From an uncultured Oscillospiraceae bacterium (GTDB lineage: Bacteria > Bacillota > Clostridia > Oscillospirales > Ruminococcaceae), in assembly GCA_900539195.1 (NCBI GenBank), contig UQBC01000003.1, forward strand, positions 61,716-125,715: a DNA stretch of 64,000 bases, given 5' to 3'. The notes under the pieces are model-generated. The model was given only the letters and a program-made list of their open reading frames with translations, was not told where the DNA came from and made no database searches. Below, piece by piece: positions 44,891-53,366 of this stretch. The stretch's first letter is position 1. The number at the start of each line of letters is the position of its first letter. Both the position numbers and the translations under genes were made by a program.

Positions 44891-45709
44891 TTAAACACGC
44901 ACAACAGTACCCGATGTTGAACTGACCATCTTTTTTGAAGAGTACAGCGCCGTACATCTGTACTTGAGCCTAAGCTTATCGGCGATAAGTGCAACAAACT
45001 CTGAGTTTGTCGGCTTACCGCGCGATGTGTGGATCGTATAACCGAAATAACCGTTGAGCGTATCTACATCTCCCCTGTCCCACGCTATTTCGATAGCGTG
45101 ACGTATCGCACGTTCAACCCTTGACGGTGTTGTGTCATACATCCGCGCCACTGTCGGATAAAGCAGTTTGGTAATACAGTTTATCATCTCCGGATCCTCG
45201 ACTGAAAGTATTATTGCTGTACGCAGATAATGGTAACCCTTGATGTGTGCGGGTATGCCTATCTGATGAATTATCTCAGTTACAACGCACTCCATATCCG
45301 ATTCGTCAACAGGCGTGTTATGCTTGCCTGCAAGCTTGTCGTTATAGACTGATAGCACTTTTGATACAAGCGTTTCTGCATCGAACGGACGGAGCATATA
45401 ATAGTCCGCTCCGGCATCCATAACCTCGAACTCAACTTTTGCCGAATCGTAATTTGCGGTTACGAATACAACAGGACTGTAATCCCCGTTGCTCTTTATC
45501 GTCTTGATTATATCGCATACATCAAGACCGGGCGTTTTTGCGTCGAGTATAACGACTGCCGGGCGCTCTGTAAGTACATATTCAACAAGCACCTTTCCTG
45601 ATTTCGGTCTTGTTATAGCATACATTCCCGCTTCCTTGAATGCAGTAGCCCACGATATACCCAATTCCAATGAATCGTCCCCTATAAGTACTCTGATAGA
45701 TTGTGACAT
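44891..45709 (-). CDS. spo0A: Sporulation response regulator Spo0A
   Basis: A 272-residue master regulator of sporulation. The receiver domain has acidic D11-D12, phospho-acceptor D56 (VVILDAKTPG) and T84. The conserved Lys before Pro-Phe is replaced by Arg (MLRPFD, R107). The DNA-binding domain, about 155-272, includes SRVERAIRHAIEIAWDRG and RGKPTNSEFVALIADKLRL, which are characteristic of Spo0A. spoIVB lies upstream, the classical order. The ATG at 45709 has GGAGGTAAG upstream, and two promoters precede the gene. Confidence 0.96.
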   Translation of the reverse strand: MSQSIRVLIGDDSLELGISWATAFKEAGMYAITRPKSGKVLVEYVLTERPAVVILDAKTPGLDVCDIIKTIKSNGDYSPVVFVTANYDSAKVEFEVMDAGADYYMLRPFDAETLVSKVLSVYNDKLAGKHNTPVDESDMECVVTEIIHQIGIPAHIKGYHYLRTAIILSVEDPEMINCITKLLYPTVARMYDTTPSRVERAIRHAIEIAWDRGDVDTLNGYFGYTIHTSRGKPTNSEFVALIADKLRLKYRCTALYSSKKMVSSTSGTVVRV

Positions 45710-45740
45710 TTTCTTACCTCCATAGTTTTATTGCTTCTAT

Positions 45741-45769
45741 AATATAACATAAACTGGAAAATAATTCAA
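45741..45769 (-). promoter_or_regulatory. Proximal spo0A promoter
   Basis: Minus strand TTGAAT (45769-45764), 17-bp spacer, TATATT (45746-45741). Confidence 0.65.
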
Positions 45770-45897
45770 GGTCATTTTACCAATTTTTTTCAGTTCGTTT
45801 AAAACAAAGTCCATTTTGATAAAAATAAAACGAATTTCCAAATACCTAAACCCAATATGTAGAAATTTGAGAGAGCGTATTTATCATATATCCGCCT

Positions 45898-45957
45898 TCC
45901 GTCAAAATTCGAGCATTTTCGACAAAATTAAGACAAAATAATATGAGTTTCGTCAAA
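45898..45957 (-). promoter_or_regulatory. Array of Spo0A-box-like sites before spo0A
   Basis: On the minus strand: TTTGACGAA (45957-45949), TTTGTCTTA (45937-45929), TTTGTCGAA (45926-45918, exact consensus) and TTTGACGGA (45906-45898). Starts are 20, 11 and 20 bp apart, close to whole helical turns. They lie between the distal and proximal spo0A promoters. Confidence 0.55.
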
Positions 45958-45969
45958 ATGTACAATACA

Positions 45970-45998
45970 ATTATATAATATAAAGTGATAAATGTCAA
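45970..45998 (-). promoter_or_regulatory. Distal spo0A promoter
   Basis: Minus strand TTGACA (45998-45993), 17-bp spacer, TATAAT (45975-45970), a full consensus. The 0A-like sites lie immediately downstream. Confidence 0.75.
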
Positions 45999-46009
45999 AT
46001 AAGCAATGG

Positions 46010-46036
46010 GAGGCCGGAGTTTTGCTCCGACCTCAC
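46010..46036 (-). terminator. Hairpin after spoIVB
   Basis: GAGGTCGGAG-CAAAA-CTCCGGCCTC, a 10-bp stem with one G-T pair, 13 bp after the spoIVB stop. The T-run is weak. Confidence 0.6.
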
Positions 46037-46048
46037 GTTGTTTATATT

Positions 46049-47146
46049 TTATGCCGCCTCTTCTGTTGTTTCACTTATTTCAATCATATGCTCATACATT
46101 GTCTGCGCAAAAATTCCGTAACCGTGTGTCGGGTCGCTGATAAAGACGTGCGTAACAGCACCTACAAGTTTTCCATCCTGAATTATCGGACTGCCGCTCA
46201 TCCCCTGCACTATTCCTCCCGTTTTTTCGATAAGCTCCTTGTCTGTCACCCTGATCACCATATTCTTGTTATCAGAGCCGTTTTTATCGACACTTTCTAT
46301 TTCTACGCTGTATTTTTTAGGTGTTTCAGCGTCAATTGTTGACAGGATATACGCCTTTCCGCATTTCACCTCATCACCGAAAGCAAGCGGCATAGCATTT
46401 CTTTGTACATCTTCCTTATCGGTTACAGCGTACAGACCGCAACCGCAGTTGTCGGTAATATTTCCGTCGACTGCGGCAGGTGTAAGAGTACCGCAAAGCT
46501 CGCCCGGAGAATTGCTTTCACCTTTTCTTACACCGGTTATAACTGCCGGTACTATCTGACCGCTACCCAGCGGAAGGATTTCCCCTGTATCTACATCACA
46601 GACCGCATGACCAAGCCCTGCACAGCCACCGCACTCAGGGTCGTAAAATGTCATCGTGCCGATTCCTGCGGTGCTGTCACGCACCCATAACCCTATTCTC
46701 GGCTGTCCGTCAGTGTCACTTTTGATTTCAACCGTTGCAGTATACTCGGTATCATCTCTTGTATAGGTAAGCTCGGCGCTCTCACCGCTTGCAGCTATAA
46801 GTTCGCTCATATTTTCGGAAGACTTTATTTTAACACCGTTTATACTTGTTATGACATCGCCCTTTTCTATCCCCGCACTGCCTGCCGGCGAAAGCTCAAA
46901 AGCGTTGTCGCTGTCCCCTATTTTGGCGAATCCAGTTACTATTACTCCATCCGTCAGCAATTTTATGCCGAAAGGCGTTCCGCAGACATAAAGCTCAGGT
47001 CTTTCGTATTCGGCACTGCATTTCATCGGATAGCACGGTGAATTAGCGGAAACATATTCCTCGGCTGTCACACCGCCGCACGTTATATTTGAAAAAAGCG
47101 CTATTGCGGTCATAATACCGCTTATCGCCTTTGTTTCTTGTCGCAT
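46049..47146 (-). CDS. spoIVB: SpoIVB serine peptidase (S55)
   Basis: A 365-residue forespore protease that starts sigma-K activation in Bacillus-type sporulation. An N-terminal signal or anchor (about 8-27) precedes a PDZ domain (about 55-140, with SPAGSAGIEKGDVITSING) and the S55 domain. The latter has H180 in LGHAVCD and the Ser in GMSGSP (315-320), followed by GAVTHVFISDPTHGYGIF. The ATG at 47146 has AAAGGAAAG upstream. It lies 5' of spo0A, the conserved arrangement. Confidence 0.94.
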   Translation of the reverse strand: MRQETKAISGIMTAIALFSNITCGGVTAEEYVSANSPCYPMKCSAEYERPELYVCGTPFGIKLLTDGVIVTGFAKIGDSDNAFELSPAGSAGIEKGDVITSINGVKIKSSENMSELIAASGESAELTYTRDDTEYTATVEIKSDTDGQPRIGLWVRDSTAGIGTMTFYDPECGGCAGLGHAVCDVDTGEILPLGSGQIVPAVITGVRKGESNSPGELCGTLTPAAVDGNITDNCGCGLYAVTDKEDVQRNAMPLAFGDEVKCGKAYILSTIDAETPKKYSVEIESVDKNGSDNKNMVIRVTDKELIEKTGGIVQGMSGSPIIQDGKLVGAVTHVFISDPTHGYGIFAQTMYEHMIEISETTEEAA

Positions 47147-47308
47147 CGGATTTTTCTTTCCTTTCGTTTTTTCTCACAAAATTATTATCTGCGTGAGCGT
47201 TTTTTATATAAGAGGTATTTTTTAATTTTATAAATTGTACGGGTTGGAAAAAACAAATCCGACTTCATTTTTCTACGCAAATTTTCAACAGGATTACACA
47301 TAATAAAG

Positions 47309-47337
47309 TTGATTTTTCATTGCCGTTGTGATATCAT
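47309..47337 (+). promoter_or_regulatory. Promoter of the membrane protein gene
   Basis: TTGATT (47309-47314), 17-bp spacer, TATCAT (47332-47337). The rest of the 237-bp divergent gap to spoIVB is AT-rich; I could not identify a spoIVB promoter. Confidence 0.6.
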
Positions 47338-47383
47338 TAAAAAGTAGAAATCTATAAAATAAACTGAAACGGAAAAGGATAAA

Positions 47384-47875
47384 ATGAAAATATTTGTAAT
47401 CATATTAAAAGTACTGATGATGATAGCGACAGGCGTTATAGCGGTCGTTCTGAACATTCTCGGACTGGTATCCCTTATAACTACCGAATCCACCGATGTA
47501 AGCGGTATAATGGGTATATTGATATTCTGGATGATATTCACCGTCATATGCTACATAGTCCCTGTGTTCTTTGCAATGCTGAAAAAATATTTTATCTGCG
47601 GTGGACTGACACTTGCGGGTATGATATGCGTACTTGTTCTTCACGAACTGCTCCCGGGCGATCCCGGATACCTTTATATGCCGCTCCTTATTATAACGGT
47701 ACTCGGCATACTTCTTGCGATATTCGGCAACTGGGACAGGATTCACGGAAATATCGAAAAGCGTGAAAAGGAAAAGAACAAGGCAGCCCCCTCTGTTCTG
47801 GGCGGCACTACCGCTCCGGCAGACGAAGTGATTTCAAAAAAAGCCGCTAAGAAAATGACTAAAGCAAAGAAATAA
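47384..47875 (+). CDS. Small hypothetical membrane protein
   Basis: I do not recognise a family. The 163 residues contain four predicted membrane helices (about 5-32, 42-66, 68-90, 97-114) and then a charged, Lys-rich cytoplasmic tail ending KKAAKKMTKAKK. AAAAGGA precedes the ATG at 47384. The uridine phosphorylase-like gene starts 24 bp later, so they may form an operon with the HAD gene. Confidence 0.75.
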   Translation: MKIFVIILKVLMMIATGVIAVVLNILGLVSLITTESTDVSGIMGILIFWMIFTVICYIVPVFFAMLKKYFICGGLTLAGMICVLVLHELLPGDPGYLYMPLLIITVLGILLAIFGNWDRIHGNIEKREKEKNKAAPSVLGGTTAPADEVISKKAAKKMTKAKK

Positions 47876-47898
47876 ACGTTTTGCGAAAGGGTGATATT

Positions 47899-48693
47899 AT
47901 GGCACTACTTACAGAAAACGAACAGTTCCATCTTAAGATCAAAAATGGCGACGTCGGAAGATACGCTATTCTTCCCGGCGACCCCGGCAGAGTTCCGCTT
48001 ATTGCTAAATATCTCGACAATGCGGAATTTGTTGCGTCAAACCGTGAATATACGACCTATACGGGTTATCTTCTCGGCGAAAAGGTAAGCGTTGTATCAA
48101 CTGGTATCGGCGGTCCTTCCGCCGCAATTGCCGTTGAAGAGCTTATCCGCTCCGGCACGGACACTTTTATAAGGATAGGCACAAGCGGCGGTATGGATAT
48201 AAGCGTTTCCGGCGGCGACTTGGTTGTGGCGCAGGCGTCAATACGAAGCGAGGGAACATCGCACGAGTATATCCCCGAAAACTACCCTGCTGTAGCGGAT
48301 TTTGAAGTAACTACTGCACTTAAAGCCGCAGGCGACGCATTATCCGAGGACGTTGACGGCAAGCGTTGCCATGTCGGAGTAGTTCACAGCAAGGACAGCT
48401 TTTACGGCGAGATAGAGCCATTACAGATGCCTGTAGGAGATAAGCTCTCGGGCAGCTGGTCGGCTTATGTAAAATGCGGCTGTCTTACTTCCGAAATGGA
48501 ATCCGCCGCAATATTCTCCGTAGCCCTTGCAAGAAGAAAACGTGCAGGCGCTGTATTCACAGCCCTCTGGAACGTCGAAAGAAGCAACGCAGGACTTCCC
48601 GATACTGTCTGTATGGACAGCGACAGAGCGATAAGAACGGCAGTGAACGCAGTAAAAATACTTATAGAGCAGGACAGGAAAAATGGCATTTGA
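47899..48693 (+). CDS. Nucleoside phosphorylase (uridine phosphorylase-like)
   Basis: A 264-residue PNP/UDP family enzyme that cleaves nucleosides with phosphate. It shows YAILPGDPGRVP, the phosphate-binding STGIGGPSAAIAVEEL, IRIGTSGGM and the substrate Glu in TSEMESAAIF. This pattern is typical of uridine phosphorylases. The ATG at 47899 follows AAAGGGTGA; an upstream in-frame TTG lacks a site. Its end overlaps the HAD gene by 11 bases. Confidence 0.88.
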   Translation: MALLTENEQFHLKIKNGDVGRYAILPGDPGRVPLIAKYLDNAEFVASNREYTTYTGYLLGEKVSVVSTGIGGPSAAIAVEELIRSGTDTFIRIGTSGGMDISVSGGDLVVAQASIRSEGTSHEYIPENYPAVADFEVTTALKAAGDALSEDVDGKRCHVGVVHSKDSFYGEIEPLQMPVGDKLSGSWSAYVKCGCLTSEMESAAIFSVALARRKRAGAVFTALWNVERSNAGLPDTVCMDSDRAIRTAVNAVKILIEQDRKNGI

Positions 48694-49333
48694 GCATATT
48701 TTATTCGACCTTGACGGAACTTTGACAGATTCATACGAGGGTATAGCAAAATGTGTGCAGTATGCCCTTCACTATTACGGCATTGAAGAAAACAACGAAG
48801 AAAATCTGAAAAGATTTATCGGTCCTCCGCTTTGGGAATCGTTCCATATCTTCTATGATTTCCCAGAAGAAAAGGCGAAAGAGGCGGTACTGAAATACCG
48901 TGAACGCTACAACACCGTAGGCGTATATGAAAATAAAGTCATAGCAGGCGTTCCCGAAACGCTGAAAACACTTTATGATAACGGCAAAAAGATATACCTT
49001 GCCACCTCAAAGCCGCTGAAGCTCGCTAAAATCGTGCTTGAGCATTTCGATCTGGCAAAATATTTTACTTTTATATGCGGTGCGTCACTTGACTTCTCGT
49101 TTGAGGACAAGGCAAGCATAATAAACTATGTGCTTGACAATCAGCATATAGAAAACCGTTCATCCGCCATTATGATAGGCGACAGAAAATTTGATATAAT
49201 CGGCGCAAAACAGTGTGGTATAAAATCTGTCGGTGTGCTATGCGGCTTCGGCTCTGAGGACGAGCTTAAAGAATATAAAGCGGATTATATCGTACCTGAA
49301 TTTTCCGATATTTTAAGCATAATAATGGAATGA
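48683..49333 (+). CDS. HAD-family hydrolase (phosphoglycolate phosphatase-like)
   Basis: A 216-residue HAD phosphatase with motif I FDLDGTLTDS, motif II LATSKP, and motif III/IV K-x-IMIGDRKFDIIGA. The helical cap lies between residues 16 and 85. Members dephosphorylate sugar phosphates, phosphoglycolate or nucleotides; next to a nucleoside phosphorylase a sugar-phosphate or nucleotide substrate is plausible but not shown. Confidence 0.88.
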   Translation: MAFEHILFDLDGTLTDSYEGIAKCVQYALHYYGIEENNEENLKRFIGPPLWESFHIFYDFPEEKAKEAVLKYRERYNTVGVYENKVIAGVPETLKTLYDNGKKIYLATSKPLKLAKIVLEHFDLAKYFTFICGASLDFSFEDKASIINYVLDNQHIENRSSAIMIGDRKFDIIGAKQCGIKSVGVLCGFGSEDELKEYKADYIVPEFSDILSIIME

Positions 49334-49423
49334 TAATTCTGTTATATTTTTCGGCTTTCCGGTTATAATAATGTGCGTAAAGACAACTTTACTCATATTT
49401 ATTTCTGAAAGGAAGTACGAAAA

Positions 49424-49594
49424 ATGGGAACAGAACACGCAAACAAGTGCATAGCTTGTTCTATAACAAACTGTAAGCATCACTGCTGCTGTGCAGATTA
49501 CTGCTCACTCGATCATATCCAGATCGGCACACACGAGGCAGACCCCACTCAGAAGGCTTGCACAGACTGCAAGTCATTTGAAATGAAGGCGTAA
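49424..49594 (+). CDS. DUF1540 small cysteine-rich protein
   Basis: A 56-residue protein with nine Cys in two blocks: CIACSITNCKHHCCCADYC (9-27) and ACTDCKSF (45-52). This matches the DUF1540 pattern of Clostridia, thought to bind metal. GAAAGGAAG precedes the ATG at 49424, and a strong terminator follows. Some relatives are sporulation-linked; no direct evidence here. Confidence 0.85.
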   Translation: MGTEHANKCIACSITNCKHHCCCADYCSLDHIQIGTHEADPTQKACTDCKSFEMKA

Positions 49595-49607
49595 ACAACC
49601 ATATAAA

Positions 49608-49643
49608 AAGGCTCCCGGAGTATTTCACTCCGGGAGTCATTTT
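49608..49643. terminator. Bidirectional terminator
   Basis: CTCCCGGAGT and ACTCCGGGAG (49612-49621, 49627-49636) form a perfect 10-bp stem with T-rich flanks both ways. It serves the convergent DUF1540 and GH5 genes. Confidence 0.85.
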
Positions 49644-49662
49644 ATAAAGAGGAATTACTTTG

Positions 49663-50844
49663 TTATACGTTTCTTTCGGTTTCCTTTGCTGCCATAAGTC
49701 CGTCCAGTAAATCCTTATCCTTGAACGTACAGGTCGTGCGGTCATAGAATACATCGGTTACATCCCACAGCACAGGGAGCATACCTCTCGAATATGCCTC
49801 CTTGCAGACGCTTGAAAGATATAGGTTAATGTATTTTGCCTGCTTGTTCTTTGTTGTACAGCCATATTCACCTATAATAACGGGGATACCCTTGTCTACA
49901 AAGGTAGTTTTCAGCATATCCATATACTTTGTGAGCAGCTTTTTGTCAGCTTCACTGCCCCACGTTGTCTTTGCCTTGCCCCAGCTTGCGTCCTTATCAA
50001 GAATGGCAAAGGTCGCGGGTGTATAATAGTGTACCGATACTGCACAGCGGTTTTCAGGATCGGCAGGCATCTTGTAAAGCTCGTCACAGGTAAGGTCAAT
50101 ATCGGTATTGTATCCTGCGATAAGCAGATGACGCTTGCCGTTATTTTTACCCGAAGCCCTTACTATATCAACAAACTTCTGATTGATTTCATTCAGTATC
50201 GAATATGACTTTTCCTTGTCGCCCTCGTTACTGTATCTGTTCCACAGTTCCTCCCAACCGCCTTCTTCATTGAGCGATTCAAACATCAGATGGTCGCCGT
50301 AATCGCCGAATTCCTCGCAAAGCTGTTTCCATATAGCTTCATATTTTTTAAAACATTCATCTCTCTTTTTATCATCGGCAAAGTCCGAAAACCAACCGTT
50401 ATCGTAATGAATGTTGAGAATTACATATAAATCGCTGTCAAGCGCCCAGTTCAGCACTTCCTTTACTCTTGCTATATAGTCGGGATTTATGGTATACGTT
50501 TCCTTGTCCATCATATTGCTCCACGCAACAGGCAGACGCATAACGCCAAAACCGCAGTCCTTGTAGCCCTTTATCATTTGCTCGGTAATAACAGGACTTC
50601 CCCACGCTGTTTCATAGTTTGTAACAGACGACTTGTTTATCCAGTTTCCACAGGATTCAAAGGTATTTCCTAGATTTATACCGAGTCCCATATCCTCGAT
50701 AAGTTCCTGCGTTGTCATCTCACGCATTGTCCTGTTCTCACTACCCTTTACTTCTTCGGGAACGGACGATTCATTTTCCGATGAACAAGCAGTAACCGAA
50801 ACTATCATACATAATGCCAGTATGGCAGACAATATCTTCTTCAT
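49663..50844 (-). CDS. GH5-family glycoside hydrolase (endoglucanase-like) lipoprotein
   Basis: A 393-residue secreted hydrolase. The N-terminus MKKILSAILALCMIVSVTAC (first 20 residues) is a lipoprotein signal with lipobox Cys20. GH5 landmarks are GINLGNTFE, the acid/base Glu in FESLNE and the nucleophile Glu in IIGEYG, with SVHYYTP between. Such enzymes cut beta-1,4-glucans or related polymers at the cell surface. I start at 50844 because GGAG is 7 bases upstream; the ATG 6 bases earlier is too close. No dockerin is visible. It follows the AraC and GH43 genes. Confidence 0.9.
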   Translation of the reverse strand: MKKILSAILALCMIVSVTACSSENESSVPEEVKGSENRTMREMTTQELIEDMGLGINLGNTFESCGNWINKSSVTNYETAWGSPVITEQMIKGYKDCGFGVMRLPVAWSNMMDKETYTINPDYIARVKEVLNWALDSDLYVILNIHYDNGWFSDFADDKKRDECFKKYEAIWKQLCEEFGDYGDHLMFESLNEEGGWEELWNRYSNEGDKEKSYSILNEINQKFVDIVRASGKNNGKRHLLIAGYNTDIDLTCDELYKMPADPENRCAVSVHYYTPATFAILDKDASWGKAKTTWGSEADKKLLTKYMDMLKTTFVDKGIPVIIGEYGCTTKNKQAKYINLYLSSVCKEAYSRGMLPVLWDVTDVFYDRTTCTFKDKDLLDGLMAAKETERNV

Positions 50845-50855
50845 AAACATTCTCC

Positions 50856-51650
50856 TTATATACAGCTACGATACTCTGTCGGTGTCTTTCCGACCTGTTC
50901 CTTGAACTGCCGCATAAAGCTGTATTCATTCGTATAACCACAGCGTGTGCTTATCTCTTTTATAGTAAGTCTTGTAGAGGAAAGCAGACGTTTCGCACGT
51001 TTCGTCCTGCCCTCGATTATATCCTTTATTACCGTTGTTCCGAACAGCTTTTTATAAAGATGCTGAAAGCCGGAACGGCTCATACCCGCCTGCGCCGCGA
51101 GGTCGTCCACATTCCCGACATGGTCGGGCATAGTGAATATCAGGGTTCGTATCTGCGTAAAACGATAATGCCTTTCGCTCAGCTGTTTTGACGACATACA
51201 GTTACGGGACTTCAGCGTTCTGCTCAGCATAAGAAAAAGTACATCTATATACTTTTTCTCGATTTCCTCGCTGTTCACCGCACCCGAATAATGCTCGTAG
51301 ACAAGTATGTGGACAAGGTGAGAAAGCTCGTCAATATCTCCCAGATATACGGGTATATCCATCGGTATCCCCAACTTTTCAACATATTCCTTATCCCAGT
51401 AGTCGTTCTCGAAATACACCCAGTCATCTGTATACACATCTTCCTGCGCCGTATAGTAGCAAGGAGTATTCGCTGACATCAGTATAAACGAGTTTTCTTT
51501 GACCTGATACTGCACCCCGCCTACCCTGAAAACCGAAGGTGTCTTTATAAGCAGCAATAAAACTGCACCAGGTCCTTTAGGTCTGTCCATAATGAAATTT
51601 TCATATTTCATATCATGAACATAATTATATCCGATAGAACCTATCTTCAT
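50856..51650 (-). CDS. AraC-family transcriptional regulator
   Basis: A 264-residue regulator from the ATG at 51650 (MKIGSIGYNY), which has GAGGTGA upstream. Residues 1-150 form a cupin-like sensor, and two HTH motifs occupy about 165-262 (VDDLAAQAGMSRSGFQHLYKK and IKEISTRCGYTNEYSFMRQF, the latter the AraC signature). Its place between GH43 and GH5 suggests it activates them in response to plant-wall sugars. Confidence 0.9.
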   Translation of the reverse strand: MKIGSIGYNYVHDMKYENFIMDRPKGPGAVLLLLIKTPSVFRVGGVQYQVKENSFILMSANTPCYYTAQEDVYTDDWVYFENDYWDKEYVEKLGIPMDIPVYLGDIDELSHLVHILVYEHYSGAVNSEEIEKKYIDVLFLMLSRTLKSRNCMSSKQLSERHYRFTQIRTLIFTMPDHVGNVDDLAAQAGMSRSGFQHLYKKLFGTTVIKDIIEGRTKRAKRLLSSTRLTIKEISTRCGYTNEYSFMRQFKEQVGKTPTEYRSCI

Positions 51651-51675
51651 ATTTTCACCTCGTAACAACCGAAAA

Positions 51676-53028
51676 TTACTTTGTGAATACAAACCTCTTC
51701 AGTTCAAACAGCGGTCTTTCCTTGAAATAGGAAGCCGTCCAGCCTGTATAATCCGTGTCAACCGTAAGGAACACTGCGTGTCTGTCGCTGACAGGCTTTA
51801 CTTCTGTCTTGTAAACACCGTTTCCGTGTCCTACCTTGAACGAGCCTATCTCCTCGCCGTCCTCGCTGTCGATGCGTATATGCACGTTGCAGTCAGCGCC
51901 AAGTCCTGTTATATCGGCACTGAAGTACATTCTGCCGTTGCCGTTGTCAAGCCCGAAATCGTAGTATTTATAGCCTATTACAGCACCGTCCTTTATACCC
52001 GTTACCACTCTTTCAAACTTGTTATGCTCCGTTACAAACGCTCCGCCTTTAAGCACACAGGCAATCTCAGCCTCCGTTATCCTGTAAGGATCAAGGCTGT
52101 CCTCAAAGCCGAGCGAAGTCATTTCAACAGGAGGTATAGTGCCGTCAGGAAGTATCTCGATCTTCTCAACGCAGGCACGTCTTGACATTATCGTACCGTT
52201 GGTCATACGGTGATAGAATATATACCACTGACCGTTTATCTGAGCTATTGAGCCATGATCGTTGCCTCCCGGATAATCAACACCGTTATCTACGATATAT
52301 CCTCTGTACTTAAACGGTCCCGTAGGCTTGTCGGAAGTAGCATAAGCAAGACGTGAGCCACGTTTGGGAGAATAGATAAGATAATATGTATCACCGACCT
52401 TGCGTGGAGAACAAGCCTCAAAGAAAAGCGTTTCTTCCGTGTCAAAGCCTCCGTCATTATCTGTGGTTATCGGTATGATATGCTCGATACAGCTGTTATC
52501 CTTTATCGTGTACATCGTATCCGTATCGACCTCAGCCATAAAAGAACGCTCAAAGCCACAGTAAATATAAGTTCTTCCGTCATCGTCAACAAGCACGCCC
52601 GGATCGATGAACCAGCCGTTACAGCATATCTCATCGGATATAGTGTACTTGTATTTTGAAAGCAGTGTGAACGGTCCTTCGGGTCTGTCGCTCACCGCAA
52701 CGCAGCCCATCGCATTGACAATATATGCATACAGATAGTACTTTCCGTTCCTGCATACGACATCGGGTGCAAATAAGATCTGATTTTTATCGGGTGTCCA
52801 ATCGGTATCGGACGGAAAATCATCGTCGGGCTTTACACGGAACGTCACACCGTGACACACCCAGTTGTTAAGATCGTTCACAGGTGCGCTCCAGCACTTT
52901 AAAACATAGTCGCAGAAATCATCCGAGCCTGCTCTGTCGTGCGAACCGTAGATATATACACGGTCACCGAAAACTCTCGGCTCTCCGTCGGGAATATATT
53001 CCCATAAAGGTAAATATGGATTAGGCAT
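51676..53028 (-). CDS. GH43-family glycoside hydrolase
   Basis: A 450-residue enzyme without a signal peptide, hence probably cytoplasmic. The five-bladed GH43 domain (1-300) shows VYIYGSHD, APDVVCRNGKYYLYAY, the Asp in FIDPGVLVDDDGRTYIY and the catalytic Glu in FFEACSPRKVGDTYYLIYS. A C-terminal beta domain (about 320-450) resembles CBM6/jelly-roll modules. Likely substrates are arabino- or xylo-oligosaccharides. It heads the GH43-AraC-GH5 set, with AAAGGAAAA before its ATG. Confidence 0.9.
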   Translation of the reverse strand: MPNPYLPLWEYIPDGEPRVFGDRVYIYGSHDRAGSDDFCDYVLKCWSAPVNDLNNWVCHGVTFRVKPDDDFPSDTDWTPDKNQILFAPDVVCRNGKYYLYAYIVNAMGCVAVSDRPEGPFTLLSKYKYTISDEICCNGWFIDPGVLVDDDGRTYIYCGFERSFMAEVDTDTMYTIKDNSCIEHIIPITTDNDGGFDTEETLFFEACSPRKVGDTYYLIYSPKRGSRLAYATSDKPTGPFKYRGYIVDNGVDYPGGNDHGSIAQINGQWYIFYHRMTNGTIMSRRACVEKIEILPDGTIPPVEMTSLGFEDSLDPYRITEAEIACVLKGGAFVTEHNKFERVVTGIKDGAVIGYKYYDFGLDNGNGRMYFSADITGLGADCNVHIRIDSEDGEEIGSFKVGHGNGVYKTEVKPVSDRHAVFLTVDTDYTGWTASYFKERPLFELKRFVFTK

Positions 53029-53085
53029 AGCTGTTTTTTCCTTTCGTCAGATTATTTTCATCAATTTGATTATATCGCAAATCAA

Positions 53086-53217
53086 GTCGGCGTAAGCCGA
53101 CACGGCGGTACGCCGTACTTTTGCCAACGGCAAAAGGATTTGATGATAAAATGTTCTCAGGCAGGCGGGTAACCGCCAAACCGTGCTTATGCATGGGATA
53201 ATCCGTGTGAACGGATT
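53086..53217. repeat. Array of five short hairpins
   Basis: This 338-bp gap holds no gene. Five perfect hairpins follow one another: 53086-53101 (GTCGGC-GTAA-GCCGAC), 53102-53116 (ACGGCGGTACGCCGT), 53118-53136 (CTTTTGCCAACGGCAAAAG), 53164-53177 (GGCGG-GTAA-CCGCC) and 53200-53217 (AATCCGT-GTGA-ACGGATT). Three loops fit the GNRA tetraloop pattern. No promoter or protein is convincing. Confidence 0.65.
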
Positions 53218-53366
53218 TCTGTCTGAGGTTATTATAATACATAAACGCACAATAAGCAATATCGTATTCGGCACAAACAGGTTACATTTTGTGCAAACGT
53301 CATTTTTCCCCACTTGCCAAAACAGCTTGAAATATGGTAAAATAAAAAGAAAAAGGCAGATGTATT

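Noticed and set aside
53021..53313. Two short minus-strand frames before the GH43 gene
   Set aside because: They cover the hairpin array and lack ribosome sites and recognisable domains.
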